A stretch of DNA of 64,000 nt from NCBI RefSeq assembly GCF_003966895.1, contig NZ_AP018449.1:4047501-4111500 (forward strand), in the 5' to 3' direction. The stretch's first letter is position 1, and each line of letters starts with the position of its first letter. Under the pieces are notes generated by a model. That model was not told where the DNA came from. It saw only the letters and a program-made list of their open reading frames with translations, and searched no databases. Positions 36,589 to 45,780 of this stretch are shown here, piece after piece. Source of the DNA: Methylomusa anaerophila (GTDB lineage Bacteria; Bacillota; Negativicutes; Sporomusales; Sporomusaceae). The position numbers and the translations under genes are program-made.

Positions 36589-37344
36589 ATGACGGAAAAA
36601 CATATGACTGGTAATAATACAATTAATCTAGTCGAAGTTTTCTCTTCCATTCAAGGAGAAGGTCTGTATGTTGGCTGTAGACAGCTTTTTGTCCGCTTGG
36701 CGGGATGCAATTTGGCATGTTCCTATTGCGATACCCAGGACTCCAAAATTATGCCGCAACAGGCAAAATTTGAACAATTCCCGGGGAAACGCAATTTCCG
36801 GGCTGTTAATAATCCGCTGAACATTGAAAAACTGGCGGAGCATCTCAATTGCTTGCTTCGTCTGCCGCATCACTCCGTTAGTATAACCGGAGGAGAACCG
36901 CTATGCCAGCCGGTTGCCATTTCGCAATTGTTACCTTTACTAAAGGCGCCTATATATTTGGAGACGAATGGGACTCTGACCGACAATTTGGCCTTGATCT
37001 TGCCCTATATTAGAATAATCAGCATGGATATAAAACTGCCAAGTTCAACCGGCAAATCCTATTGGCAAGAACATTCTTCTTTTCTTGAAATAGCAAAACA
37101 GCGTGAAGTCTTCGTCAAAATTGTGATTACATCTGCAACCATGCAGTCTGAAATGGAACAGGCAGTAGATTTAATTGCATCTATTGACTACAGTATACCT
37201 CTAGTTTTACAGCCGGTAACTCCATATAACGGCTATGAAGCTATATCACCTGACGATATGCTTTTTTTTCAAGAAAAAGCATTATCAAAACTTGCCGATG
37301 TACGTGTAATTCCGCAAACTCATAAATTTATAGGACAAATGTAA
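36589..37344 (+). CDS. queE: 7-carboxy-7-deazaguanine synthase QueE
   Basis: QueE is a radical SAM enzyme forming the deazaguanine core of queuosine. The product of about 251 residues has FSSIQGEG, the motif CNLACSYC with Cys40, Cys44 and Cys47, SITGGEPLCQP and YLETNGT. TGGAG at the queD stop selects the ATG at 36589. An insertion of about 20 residues after the cysteine motif (KIMPQQAKFEQFPGKRNFR) resembles the cap region seen in clostridial QueE. queC and queF are not in the window. Confidence 0.95.
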   Translation: MTEKHMTGNNTINLVEVFSSIQGEGLYVGCRQLFVRLAGCNLACSYCDTQDSKIMPQQAKFEQFPGKRNFRAVNNPLNIEKLAEHLNCLLRLPHHSVSITGGEPLCQPVAISQLLPLLKAPIYLETNGTLTDNLALILPYIRIISMDIKLPSSTGKSYWQEHSSFLEIAKQREVFVKIVITSATMQSEMEQAVDLIASIDYSIPLVLQPVTPYNGYEAISPDDMLFFQEKALSKLADVRVIPQTHKFIGQM

Positions 37345-37369
37345 TTCCTCTTTAGGAGTGATGATTCTT

Positions 37370-38125
37370 TTGCATATTTTGCTAACGAATGATGATGGTA
37401 TCAACGCCCCGGGTATCCAAACTTTATGGCAGGAATTATCCAAAATAGCGAATATCACCGTCGTCGCTCCTGACAGTGAGCGTAGTGCCTCCAGTCAGGC
37501 AATCACTGTCCACCACCCAATTCGCGTTGACCGTCACTGTGTTGAAGAACCGCCAATTTGCGCTTGGCAAGTGGGCGGAACGCCCACTGATTGTGTTAAA
37601 ATAGCTTTAGATGCGTTGCTGACTGAACCACCGGATGTTGTCGTTTCGGGTATCAATCAAGGTTCCAACTTGGGAACTGACGTACTATACTCTGGAACCG
37701 TGAGTGCAGCAATCGAAGGAGCATTGCACGGGATTCCTGCCGTAGCTGTATCTTTAGACAGTTGGCATCCTTTTGATTTTGGCCCCGCGGCCAAAATTAC
37801 ATCAAAAATTGTTTTGTCTTTAATCGAAAAAAAGCTGCCGCCGAATACATTATTAAATGTTAACATTCCAGCACTGCCAGAAAGCCAACTGGGCCAAATC
37901 TCGATTACAAAACTCGGGTCGCGAAACTACGAAAACACCTTTGAACGCCGTGAAGATCCACGGGGAAGAATATATTATTGGATGGGTGGCAGAATAGTTG
38001 ACAGTGATAACGATCCTGATACCGATATTATAGCAATCAAGCAAGGTAAAATTTCTGTGACGCCGATCCATTTTGACTTGACAAATTACAGGATTATGAA
38101 TTTATTAGCGACCTGGGAAATGTAA
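37370..38125 (+). CDS. surE: 5'/3'-nucleotidase SurE
   Basis: SurE is a metal-dependent nucleotidase implicated in stationary-phase survival. The product of about 251 residues starts MHILLTNDDGINAPG (metal-binding Asp8 and Asp9), then APDSERSASSQAIT, GTPTDCVKIAL and SGINQGSNLGTDVLYSGTVS. TAGGAG at 37353-37358 gives correct spacing to the TTG at 37370; an ATG at 37361 is too close. It follows queE by 25 bases and is probably co-transcribed. Confidence 0.95.
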   Translation: MHILLTNDDGINAPGIQTLWQELSKIANITVVAPDSERSASSQAITVHHPIRVDRHCVEEPPICAWQVGGTPTDCVKIALDALLTEPPDVVVSGINQGSNLGTDVLYSGTVSAAIEGALHGIPAVAVSLDSWHPFDFGPAAKITSKIVLSLIEKKLPPNTLLNVNIPALPESQLGQISITKLGSRNYENTFERREDPRGRIYYWMGGRIVDSDNDPDTDIIAIKQGKISVTPIHFDLTNYRIMNLLATWEM

Positions 38126-38204
38126 ATCGTAAATCGATCTGTCTGGCATATTATTAAAAATTCTGCATAATATTTACAGTAGAATGCTATTAGGAGGGAG
38201 TAGC

Positions 38205-38621
38205 GTGGCTAAAATCTCCCGGCGTATGCACAACTACTCTGATACCCCAAGATCAGTAAGCATTCCCCTGGCTATATTCAAAGGAGTCATCGTCAGTATT
38301 ACCTCATCTCTAGTTTTTGCCCTTTTTTTTGCTTTAATCAGCATGGTATCGGATTCTAACTATATAGATAAATATTTGGAGTATATCGTGGTTGCAATTA
38401 CTTTGACCAGTATTTTTATTGGCAGCGTCTACGCCACTCAGCAAATAGAATCTAAGGGTCTCATTATTGGAATTACTGTTGGTCTGATTTATGTGCTTTT
38501 TTCTGTAGGAATTGGGATGGAATTAGGGCAGGAGCCGGTTTCGCTTCTGGTTCTTGGAAATAAGCTTGCTGCCGGAATCCTCGCTGGGGCACTCGGGGGA
38601 TTTATCGGAGTAAATTTATAA
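38205..38621 (+). CDS. TIGR04086 family membrane protein
   Basis: The product of about 138 residues has a basic N-terminus and four predicted membrane helices (about 22-45, 58-80, 88-108, 115-137), the last glycine-rich (ILAGALGGFIG). This matches the TIGR04086 family of small clostridial membrane proteins of unknown function. AGGAGGGA at 38192-38199 selects the GTG at 38205. It is separated from surE by 79 bases. Confidence 0.8.
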   Translation: MAKISRRMHNYSDTPRSVSIPLAIFKGVIVSITSSLVFALFFALISMVSDSNYIDKYLEYIVVAITLTSIFIGSVYATQQIESKGLIIGITVGLIYVLFSVGIGMELGQEPVSLLVLGNKLAAGILAGALGGFIGVNL

Positions 38622-38700
38622 ATTTTGCTTTATTTTTATATTCTCAAGGTATCCAAACAGTTTATTGCGTCCCGGGAGAGACGCATAAGTACAATCTAAA

Positions 38701-38752
38701 TGTGTAACTGAACAAACAGGAGCTGAACGGCTCCTGTTTGTTCAGTTACACA
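38701..38752. repeat. Perfect 23-bp inverted repeat
   Basis: TGTGTAACTGAACAAACAGG plus AGC (38701-38723) is perfectly complementary to 38730-38752, with a six-base loop TGAACG. No T-run follows on either strand, so it is not a standard terminator, though it could act as a strong bidirectional stop. A smaller hairpin TGCGTC/GACGCA lies at about 38666-38685. These sit in the 466-base gap between the TIGR04086 gene and mtnA. Confidence 0.8.
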
Positions 38753-38786
38753 CATTATACTCTAATGGCGATAGTTTGAAACATCT

Positions 38787-38813
38787 GTTAACATCTGTTA
38801 TACAGATGTTAAC
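38787..38813. repeat. Perfect 12-bp inverted repeat
   Basis: GTTAACATCTGT/ACAGATGTTAAC with a three-base loop, preceded by a direct repeat of AACATCTGTT. It could be an operator or a small hairpin just upstream of the decayed mtnP. Confidence 0.7.
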
Positions 38814-38837
38814 ATTCAACAAATAAAATAAATTCTG

Positions 38838-39073
38838 CAGGGAATGAAGAACCTCATGACGAATATTATTTTTTCGGGTAACGTCGCCCAAAACTTGGGT
38901 ATTGTCATCTATGCACTGAAAGTCCCCGTTTGGGAACCCCGGCTGAAATCTCCATGTTTTCCAAAATTGGTGGAGACCTGGTTGGTATGACAAATGTTCC
39001 GGAGGTGATCATTGCCCATGAAGCCGAAATGTGTTACGCTACCGTTTCTGATTCTGAATACCTTAAAAAATAA
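38838..39073 (+). pseudogene. Decayed methylthioadenosine phosphorylase (mtnP) remnant
   Basis: Reading 38912-39073 gives CTESPRLGTPAEISMFSKIG, then GDLVGMTNVPEVIIAHEAEM, then CYATVSDSEYLKK and a stop. This matches the conserved C-terminal third of MTA/purine nucleoside phosphorylases (CTEGPRFETPAEI, GMTxVPE, EAEMCYAT). It is truncated right after CYAT, where the family normally continues for about 50-80 residues. The upstream segment NVAQNLGI (38880 on) is in a different frame, so there is also a frameshift, and no N-terminal two-thirds is visible. It lies 14 bases before mtnA, whose substrate the intact enzyme would have made. Confidence 0.8.
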
Positions 39074-39087
39074 GTGGTGATATTAGC

Positions 39088-40143
39088 TTGAACACTATGG
39101 TATGGTCAAACAATTGTCTGAAATTATTGGATCAAACACTTTTGCCCGGGCAGGTTGAATATATTTATTGTCACAGTTGGGAAAGGATAGCAGAAGCGAT
39201 AAAGAAATTGGAAGTAAGAGGAGCGCCGGCAATCGGAGCGGCAGCCGCCTTTGCTATGGTCTTTGGCGCCCGCGAGGCGGCGGCGGCAAATTCCTGGAAC
39301 GCTTTCAAAACTGCTTTGTTGTCTGTTTCAAAGCAACTTGCGCAAACTCGCCCTACCGCAGTAAATCTTTTCTGGGCATTAAAACGCATGGAAGAAGTAG
39401 TCGAGCGCTTCGATGAGAACAGTAGTCCTGGCGAAGTATTGACTGCTTTGGAACAAGAAGCTATTGCCATAGCGGAAGAAGATAAAGCAGTTAACCAAAA
39501 GATATCTAAATACGGCGCATCACTATTCACCGCACCCCAAGCCGTCTTAACCCATTGTAACGCCGGCGCCCTGGCAACTGTTGCTCTGGGGACGGCCCTG
39601 GGAGTCATCCGTGAGGCGAAAGCACAAGGGAATATTACCAAAGTATTTGTTGACGAAACAAGACCTTTACTTCAGGGAGCCAGGCTGACAGCCTGGGAAC
39701 TTCACCAGGATGGAATCCCGGTGACATTAATAACGGACAATACGGCAGGCTGGGTTATGAAGAATAAAATGGTACAGTCGGTAATCGTTGGAGCGGACCG
39801 AATTGCCCGTAACGGAGATGTTGCCAACAAAATTGGCACTTACAGTGTGGCCGTTCTGGCTAGAGAACACGGAATTCCGTTTTACGTAGCCGCGCCTGTC
39901 TCAACTTTTGATTTTTCCATCAAAACCGGCAACGATATTCCCATTGAAGAACGCTGTGCCAATGAAGTTAAATCTTTTGGGGGATGCTGCATTGCTCCGG
40001 AAGGCATTTCCGTTTTTAATCCAGCATTTGATGTCACTCTGAATTCTCTCGTCACGGCTATTATTACCGAACACGGTGTATTACGTGCGCCGTATGAACA
40101 AGCCATTGAAAAATTGTATCAAATAAGCAAGAAATCTAAATAA
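39088..40143 (+). CDS. mtnA: S-methyl-5-thioribose-1-phosphate isomerase
   Basis: MtnA isomerises methylthioribose 1-phosphate (or 5-deoxyribose 1-phosphate) to the ribulose form. The 351-residue protein, an eIF2B-like fold, has EVRGAPAIGAAAAF, THCNAGALATVALGTALG (catalytic Cys), VDETRPLLQGARLTAWEL and the catalytic Asp in VGADRIARNGDVANKIGTY. AGTGGTG at 39074-39080 supports the TTG at 39088. It leads a run with ahcY, an aldolase and mtaD. Confidence 0.94.
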   Translation: MNTMVWSNNCLKLLDQTLLPGQVEYIYCHSWERIAEAIKKLEVRGAPAIGAAAAFAMVFGAREAAAANSWNAFKTALLSVSKQLAQTRPTAVNLFWALKRMEEVVERFDENSSPGEVLTALEQEAIAIAEEDKAVNQKISKYGASLFTAPQAVLTHCNAGALATVALGTALGVIREAKAQGNITKVFVDETRPLLQGARLTAWELHQDGIPVTLITDNTAGWVMKNKMVQSVIVGADRIARNGDVANKIGTYSVAVLAREHGIPFYVAAPVSTFDFSIKTGNDIPIEERCANEVKSFGGCCIAPEGISVFNPAFDVTLNSLVTAIITEHGVLRAPYEQAIEKLYQISKKSK

Positions 40144-40165
40144 GTAAAAGAAAGGTGGTAATATT

Positions 40166-41407
40166 ATGGAATCCCTTATCCGCGATCTTTCTCTAGCTCC
40201 TCAAGGTCAGGACAAAATTAACTGGGTAAAAGAATTTATGCCTGTGTTGAATGTATTAAATGATGAACTATCTCAAACCAAGCCTTTAGCAGGGAAAAAT
40301 ATGGTTATTACCATGCATTTGGAGGCTAAAACAGCTTATTTGGCACTCGTTATGAAGAATGCCGGGGCCAATGTCACGGTAACCGGCAGTAATCCGCTTT
40401 CTACGCAAGACGATGTTGCCGCAGCGCTTGCCTCCCAAGGTGTTAAAGTATTTGCCTGGTATAACTGTACCGCGGAAGAATATGAAAACTTCCTGCACAA
40501 GGCCCTTGACACTAAACCGGAGATTATCATTGACGACGGCGGTGACTTGGTTTCTCTGCTTCACGGGGAACGCAGCGATTTGGCGGCAAATATTTTAGGT
40601 GGCTCGGAAGAAACTACTACCGGCGTCCTGCGTCTCAGAGCCCTTGCGGCAGCCGGTCGCCTCAAGTTTCCCATGATTGCGGTGAATGACGCCTATTGCA
40701 AATACCTTTTCGATAATCGTTACGGTACCGGTCAATCAACCTGGGATGGCATTATGAGAACTACCAATCTTACCGTTACCGGCAAGACAGTCGTTATCGC
40801 CGGCTACGGGTGGTGCGGCAAAGGGGTATCGATGCGCGCCAAGGGATTGGGAGCCAATGTGATCGTTACTGAAATCGATCCCATCAAAGCCATTGAGGCG
40901 GTATTTGACGGTTTTATCGTTCTGCCGATGCAGGAAGCAGCTTCCCGCGGCGATATTTTTGTAACTTTGACCGGCTGTAAAGACGTAATTCGCCGCGAGC
41001 ACATGGAAGTGATGAAATCCGGCGCCGTTATGGCCAATGCCGGCCACTTTGATGTGGAAATTAATAAACACGACCTTGCCGCTCTGTCAAAGTCCCGCCG
41101 AGTTGTGCGTAAAAACATAGAAGAGTTTGCCATGACCGACGGTCGTAAGCTATATCTGTTAGCCGAGGGACGCTTGGTCAATTTAGCTGCCGGCGATGGT
41201 CATCCTACTGAAATTATGGATCTCTCCTTTGCCATGCAAGCCTTGGCTGCGCTTCATATAGTTGAGAACCATAAACAGATGGACAAATCCCTCTATACTG
41301 TGACTCCGGAAATGGATAATCGCGTTGCGGCGCTAAAACTAAAAGCAATGGGGGTTTCAATTGACAATTTGACGGAAGAACAGGCCGCATACCTAAGTCA
41401 AGCCTAA
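40166..41407 (+). CDS. ahcY: Adenosylhomocysteinase
   Basis: AhcY reversibly hydrolyses S-adenosylhomocysteine to adenosine and homocysteine with tightly bound NAD. The 413-residue protein has [52 protein letters not shown] and the NAD-binding loop [17 protein letters not shown]. It is the shorter form without the roughly 40-residue insert of many bacterial enzymes. AAAGGTGG precedes the ATG. Its stop is one base from the next gene. Confidence 0.95.
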   Translation: MESLIRDLSLAPQGQDKINWVKEFMPVLNVLNDELSQTKPLAGKNMVITMHLEAKTAYLALVMKNAGANVTVTGSNPLSTQDDVAAALASQGVKVFAWYNCTAEEYENFLHKALDTKPEIIIDDGGDLVSLLHGERSDLAANILGGSEETTTGVLRLRALAAAGRLKFPMIAVNDAYCKYLFDNRYGTGQSTWDGIMRTTNLTVTGKTVVIAGYGWCGKGVSMRAKGLGANVIVTEIDPIKAIEAVFDGFIVLPMQEAASRGDIFVTLTGCKDVIRREHMEVMKSGAVMANAGHFDVEINKHDLAALSKSRRVVRKNIEEFAMTDGRKLYLLAEGRLVNLAAGDGHPTEIMDLSFAMQALAALHIVENHKQMDKSLYTVTPEMDNRVAALKLKAMGVSIDNLTEEQAAYLSQA

Positions 41408-41408
41408 C

Positions 41409-42089
41409 ATGATGAAACAGGTCATTCAGGATAGTCTGGATAGTGTGGAATATGCACAAAAAGAAGTATTGGCCATAGGCTGTATGCTGCTGGATAAAGG
41501 TCTTGTATCAGGAACGTGGGGAAATGTCAGTACTCGCATTCCTGATGCGGACTGTATCGCTGTCACTCCGTCAGGAAAGCCCTATCACGAACTTAAGTTT
41601 GAAAATATTGTTATTGTCGATAAAACAGGTAATGTTATTCGCGGTGACTTCAAACCAACATCCGAATTATCTTTACATCTCACCATTTATAAAGCCAGAC
41701 CAGATATAAAAGCCATCGTCCACACTCATAGCGTATTTGCCAGTGCTTGTGCTGTGGCACATCGATCTATTCCGCCGATTATTGAAGATTTGGTACAACT
41801 TGCAGGCGGAAGTATTGATGTAGCCCCTTATGCGCTGCCGGGGACCGCCGAACTTGCGCTTAATGCGGTAAATACCTTGGGAAATAAGCAAGCTGTGCTA
41901 TTAGCAAATCATGGTGTGGTTGGCTGCGGCCGATCGCTGCCGGAAGCATTCATAGCCTGCGAACTAGTCGAGAAAGCCGCGCAAATATATATCCATGCAA
42001 ACATTTTGGGCGGGGCAAAAACATTAAGCCCCGCGGACGTAAAAGTAATGCATGACCTATACCTCAACAGTTATCAAAAGCACCCGTAG
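41409..42089 (+). CDS. Class II aldolase (DHAP-shunt type candidate)
   Basis: The 226-residue protein belongs to the fuculose-phosphate aldolase/MtnB/adducin family. It has GLVSGTWGNVSTRI, TPSGKPYHEL, the acid/base Glu in TSELSLHLTIY, zinc ligands in VHTHSVFAS, and ANHGVVGCG. Beside mtnA it is best read as the aldolase of a dihydroxyacetone-phosphate shunt, splitting methylthio- or 5-deoxyribulose 1-phosphate to DHAP and an aldehyde. MtnB dehydratase or another sugar aldolase cannot be excluded by eye. No clear ribosome site; the ATG one base after the ahcY stop implies coupling. Confidence 0.82.
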   Translation: MMKQVIQDSLDSVEYAQKEVLAIGCMLLDKGLVSGTWGNVSTRIPDADCIAVTPSGKPYHELKFENIVIVDKTGNVIRGDFKPTSELSLHLTIYKARPDIKAIVHTHSVFASACAVAHRSIPPIIEDLVQLAGGSIDVAPYALPGTAELALNAVNTLGNKQAVLLANHGVVGCGRSLPEAFIACELVEKAAQIYIHANILGGAKTLSPADVKVMHDLYLNSYQKHP

Positions 42090-42111
42090 ACTGAATCTTG
42101 GAGGGTCTTAA

Positions 42112-43401
42112 ATGACAAAGCTACTGCTTAAAGGTGGAGAAGTATTATGCGCCGACGGTCAAATTCGAACCGTCGACGTTGCAATTGCAGACTCTGTCGT
42201 TGCCCAGGTGGGCAACGTAGACAGTACATGGATGGCGGAACAAATAATTGACTGTAAGGACAAGCTGATACTTCCGGGTTTTGTTAATACCCATACTCAC
42301 GCCGCCATGACTCTTTTGCGTAGCTACGCAGATGATATGAAGCTAATGGACTGGCTTGAAAACAGAATTTGGCCGGCTGAAGATAACCTCACTGGTGAAG
42401 ATGTCTATTGGGGCACAATGCTGGCAATAGCGGAAATGATTAAAACAGGCACTACCACTTTTGCGGATATGTATTTCTTTATGCCGGAAGTAGCAAAAGC
42501 CGTCTCTGAAAGCGGTATCCGAGCCGTTCTGGCAAGAGGAATGGTGGGAGTAGCTCCTACTGCCGACAAGTCATTGACCGAAAGCGAAGAGTTCTATAAC
42601 GAATGGAATAACGCCTGTGACGGTAGAATAACCGTTATGCTCGGCCCGCATGCTCCTTATACCTGTCCGCCGGAGTATCTTAAAAAAGTAATTTCATTGG
42701 CGGAACGCTTAGGCGCGGAAATTCATATTCATCTGGCTGAAACAGCAGGCGAAGTGGCTGAGTGTATTAAACAATACGGTATGTCTCCCATTGCGCTGAT
42801 GAAAAAAGTTGGATTGTTTGATTTTGGTACACTCGCTGCTCACTGTGTACATATCTCACCCGAAGATATTTCTATTCTGCGGGAAAAAGGAGTGCGGGTT
42901 GCTCATAACCCGGGAAGCAATATGAAGCTAGCCAGCGGAGTAGCTCCTGTACCGGACATGCTGGAAGCAAAGATTTGTGTCGGTCTGGGAACAGATGGCG
43001 CCGCAAGCAATAATAATCTCGACATGTTGGAAGAAATTCGTCTGGCAGCTATGCTTCACAAAGTTCATCGACTTGATCCTTTAGCTGTTCCGGCGGCAAC
43101 AGCCATTGATATGGCCACAGTACAAGGTATACAAGCATTAAATCTCGACAAACTAGGTAAAATTGAGGTTGGCTATAAAGCCGATATCACCGTTTTTGAT
43201 ATGCAAAATCCACACTGGTACCCCAGACACGATCGTCTTTCACTTCTGGTGTACGCGGCGCAAGGAAATGATGTACACACTGTCATAGTTAACGGTAAAA
43301 TACTACTTAATAATCGCCAACTCACAATGATTGATGAAGAACGCTTGTTCCGGGAGTTACAAATCAGAGGAATGAAACTGGTAAGCAATATCAATAAGTA
43401 A
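42112..43401 (+). CDS. mtaD: 5-methylthioadenosine/S-adenosylhomocysteine deaminase
   Basis: This amidohydrolase deaminates MTA and SAH (also 5'-deoxyadenosine in DadD relatives) to the inosyl forms. The 429-residue protein has zinc ligands in NTHTHAAMTLLRSYADD, the segment HIHLAETAGEV, AAHCVHIS and catalytic LGTDGAASNNNLDMLEE. ATG follows GGAGGG. With mtnP decayed nearby, deamination offers an alternative first step for MTA, but a phosphorylase acting on the inosyl product would then be needed elsewhere. Confidence 0.92.
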   Translation: MTKLLLKGGEVLCADGQIRTVDVAIADSVVAQVGNVDSTWMAEQIIDCKDKLILPGFVNTHTHAAMTLLRSYADDMKLMDWLENRIWPAEDNLTGEDVYWGTMLAIAEMIKTGTTTFADMYFFMPEVAKAVSESGIRAVLARGMVGVAPTADKSLTESEEFYNEWNNACDGRITVMLGPHAPYTCPPEYLKKVISLAERLGAEIHIHLAETAGEVAECIKQYGMSPIALMKKVGLFDFGTLAAHCVHISPEDISILREKGVRVAHNPGSNMKLASGVAPVPDMLEAKICVGLGTDGAASNNNLDMLEEIRLAAMLHKVHRLDPLAVPAATAIDMATVQGIQALNLDKLGKIEVGYKADITVFDMQNPHWYPRHDRLSLLVYAAQGNDVHTVIVNGKILLNNRQLTMIDEERLFRELQIRGMKLVSNINK

Positions 43402-43532
43402 AATAAGTAAAATGCAATTAAGAAAAATTGCTTGACTATTCATTTGTTAACAGGAATTTAAGCTTAGGCATGGAATATACCTACTATTCGTTTGTCCAGA
43501 TAGGCTCAAACCAAATGACCGGAGGAAATGGA

Positions 43533-44705
43533 ATGTTTGAACAGGCTGACCGAATGCAGGGTTTGTCTTCAGCAATTTTTTCGCAAGTAGATGACTTACG
43601 AAAATCCGAAACTGCCGCCGGCAAAGATGTAATTACGCTCAGTATAGGCAGCCCCGACATGTCGCCAGCGCCTCATATAATTGCAGCCTTAAAGCAATCC
43701 GCTGATTGTTGCTTCAATTACGGGTACACACTGACTAAAGGTTCTACCGACTTGCTGCAGGCAATAACGGCTTGGTATGAAAATAAATTTGGCGTAATAT
43801 TAGACCCGCAAACTGAAGTTCACTCACTGATCGGATCACAAGAAGGATTGGCTCATATTTCCTTATGCCTCATAAATCCCGGTGATGTGGTCTTGATACC
43901 TGACCCTGGCTATCCCATTTACAGTGCCGGACCTCTGATTGCGGGGGCAGAATTATATCGCCTGCCGCTCACGGCAGCTAACAACTACTTGCCTGATTTG
44001 TCTGCCATTGATCCTTCAGTACTCCGCAGAGCGAAAATGATGATCTTAAACTATCCCAATAACCCATTAGCCGCGACAGCGCCGCGTGAATTCTTGCAGG
44101 AAGTCGTTCACTTTGCCAGGCGCTACGAAATATTGGTCTGTTATGATTTTGCCTACAGTGATCTGGTTTTTGACAATTACCGTCCCGACAGTTTTTTATC
44201 CCTCCCGGGAGCAAAAGATATCGCCATTGAGTTTAATTCACTTTCCAAAACCTATAGTATGGCAGGTTGCCGGGTTGGGTATGCAGTAGGAAATAGCAAG
44301 GTATTATCCTTACTGGGACGGCTAAAATCGAACTTTGATTATGGCATCTTTTATCCCCTGCAGCAAGCAGCCGTTGCAGCATTAACCGGTCCTCAGGATT
44401 GTATTATTGCAACGGCCGCCTGCTATCAGCGAAGAAGAGATATCATTGTGGACGGTCTCAACTCTATGGGTTGGAAAGTTTCCCGCCCGAAAGCCTCTAT
44501 GTATGTTTGGGCGCCTGTTCCTACAAAGGAATCTTCATTTAATTTTACCGTATCTTTACTAAAAAACACAGGAGTTGCTGTCATCCCAGGCAGCGCCTTT
44601 GGCAACTGCGGCGAGGGATACGTCCGAATTGCACTGGTCCAGCCGGAACATCGTCTGGAAGAAGCAGTTCTCCGGATAAAAAAATGGTTCAACACTCTCA
44701 AATAG
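43533..44705 (+). CDS. PLP-dependent aminotransferase (LL-diaminopimelate aminotransferase-like)
   Basis: The product of about 390 residues is a class I/II fold-type I aminotransferase. It has SIGSPDMSPAPHII, GYTLTKGSTDL, SLIGSQEGLAHISL, PDPGYPIYSAG, YPNNPLAA, and the PLP lysine in SLSKTYSMAGCRVGY. The overall pattern is close to LL-DAP aminotransferase (DapL), but alanine- or aspartate-type enzymes share most of these blocks. GGAGG at 43521-43525 selects the ATG at 43533 over earlier in-frame starts. Confidence 0.88.
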   Translation: MFEQADRMQGLSSAIFSQVDDLRKSETAAGKDVITLSIGSPDMSPAPHIIAALKQSADCCFNYGYTLTKGSTDLLQAITAWYENKFGVILDPQTEVHSLIGSQEGLAHISLCLINPGDVVLIPDPGYPIYSAGPLIAGAELYRLPLTAANNYLPDLSAIDPSVLRRAKMMILNYPNNPLAATAPREFLQEVVHFARRYEILVCYDFAYSDLVFDNYRPDSFLSLPGAKDIAIEFNSLSKTYSMAGCRVGYAVGNSKVLSLLGRLKSNFDYGIFYPLQQAAVAALTGPQDCIIATAACYQRRRDIIVDGLNSMGWKVSRPKASMYVWAPVPTKESSFNFTVSLLKNTGVAVIPGSAFGNCGEGYVRIALVQPEHRLEEAVLRIKKWFNTLK

Positions 44706-44717
44706 GAGGATTTGGTA

Positions 44718-45065
44718 ATGCGGGCATTGAATTTCTATTCATCAAACTATCATAGTCAGCTAGTTTGCCGACGTAAAGCCTGTACCATCCGGTTGGGTGA
44801 TAAAACCAATAAATATTCGGAAGGGGATATAGTCTGGATAACCGTTGGTAAGCGGTTTTCACAAAAGAAAAGAATATATACCGCAGTTATAGACCGTATA
44901 CTCGTCAAGCCTATCTCGCAATTAACCATGGATGACTTGCACGGAGAGAACCCGGATATTGCCAGCATCGATGATTTAATGGTCTTTCTCCAATCAATTT
45001 ATGATAAGACACTTACATGTGGTGACATTGTTACTGTCGTGTATTTTTCAGAAATCATCGAATAG
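44718..45065 (+). CDS. ASCH-domain-like small protein
   Basis: The product of about 115 residues has the pattern RRKACTIRLGDKTNKYSEGD, then IVWITVGKRF and a C-terminal VVYFSEI strand, resembling the ASCH/PUA-like beta-barrel thought to bind RNA or modified nucleotides. AGGAGG at 44704-44709 selects the ATG at 44718. It follows the aminotransferase by 12 bases, so it is likely co-transcribed; the link is not understood. Confidence 0.65.
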   Translation: MRALNFYSSNYHSQLVCRRKACTIRLGDKTNKYSEGDIVWITVGKRFSQKKRIYTAVIDRILVKPISQLTMDDLHGENPDIASIDDLMVFLQSIYDKTLTCGDIVTVVYFSEIIE

Positions 45066-45107
45066 CGAGTGTAATATAAAATCATAATAATAAAGGGGTG
45101 TATTTCG

Positions 45108-45680
45108 TTGTCGAAACAAATTCCAGTTGGTATTTCAGCCCGCCACGTACATGTAACCCGTGAGCATCTTGATATTCTGTTTGGCGAAGGATATCAACTT
45201 ACAGTGAAAAAAGATCTCTCCCAGCCTGGCCAATATGCTGCCAATGAACAAGTGGATATCGTAACTGAAAAAGGCACTTTCAAGAATGTTCGCATTCTTG
45301 GACCCGAACGCAAACAAACTCAGGTAGAAATCGCTTTAACTGACGCCCTGAAACTGGGAGTTAATCCCCCGGTACGCGACTCAGGTGATCTAAAAGGATC
45401 CGTCGGAGTCACTGTTATCGGACCTAAAGGTCAAGTCAAAATTGAAGAGGGCGTTATTGTAGCCTGTCGGCATATTCACATGACGCCTGCCGATGCCGCA
45501 GAATTCGGAGTTAAAGACAAGGAAATTGTCAAAGTTTGTGTCGGCGGTGATCGCGGTTTAATTTTTGACAATGTTCTGGTCAGAGTGAACGATAATTTCA
45601 AGCTTGAACTGCACCTTGACACAGATGAAGGAAATGCAGCCAAAGTTTCTACCGGCAGCACGGTCGCTATTGTTAAATAA
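45108..45680 (+). CDS. pduL: Phosphate propanoyltransferase PduL
   Basis: PduL is a zinc phosphotransacylase converting acyl-CoA to acyl phosphate, unrelated to Pta. The 190-residue protein has two barrels with metal ligands in ISARHVHVTREHLD and ACRHIHMTPADA, plus GPERKQTQVEIALTD. TTG start with AAGGGGTG upstream. No encapsulation peptide is obvious and no microcompartment shell genes are nearby, so it more likely supplies acetyl phosphate for energy conservation, as in acetogens that lack Pta. Confidence 0.92.
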   Translation: MSKQIPVGISARHVHVTREHLDILFGEGYQLTVKKDLSQPGQYAANEQVDIVTEKGTFKNVRILGPERKQTQVEIALTDALKLGVNPPVRDSGDLKGSVGVTVIGPKGQVKIEEGVIVACRHIHMTPADAAEFGVKDKEIVKVCVGGDRGLIFDNVLVRVNDNFKLELHLDTDEGNAAKVSTGSTVAIVK

Positions 45681-45693
45681 TTGTTGTCTATCC

Positions 45694-45728
45694 AAAACCC
45701 CGTGTTGAACAAACATGGGGTTTCCATT
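45694..45728 (+). terminator. Terminator after pduL
   Basis: Stem AAACCCCGTGTT/AAACATGGGGTTT with one mismatch, then CCATTTT. Confidence 0.7.
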
Positions 45729-45780
45729 TTATCCCCATCCTTAACATTTATGACATTTAGGACATTTAGGAGGTAATGTC

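Noticed and set aside
38622..39087. SAM or SAH riboswitch ahead of mtnA/ahcY
   Set aside because: No S-box or SAH-aptamer blocks; the region holds simple palindromes and an mtnP relic.
39171..39641. 156-codon minus-strand frame rich in Ala
   Set aside because: Antisense shadow of mtnA caused by codon bias; no initiation signals.
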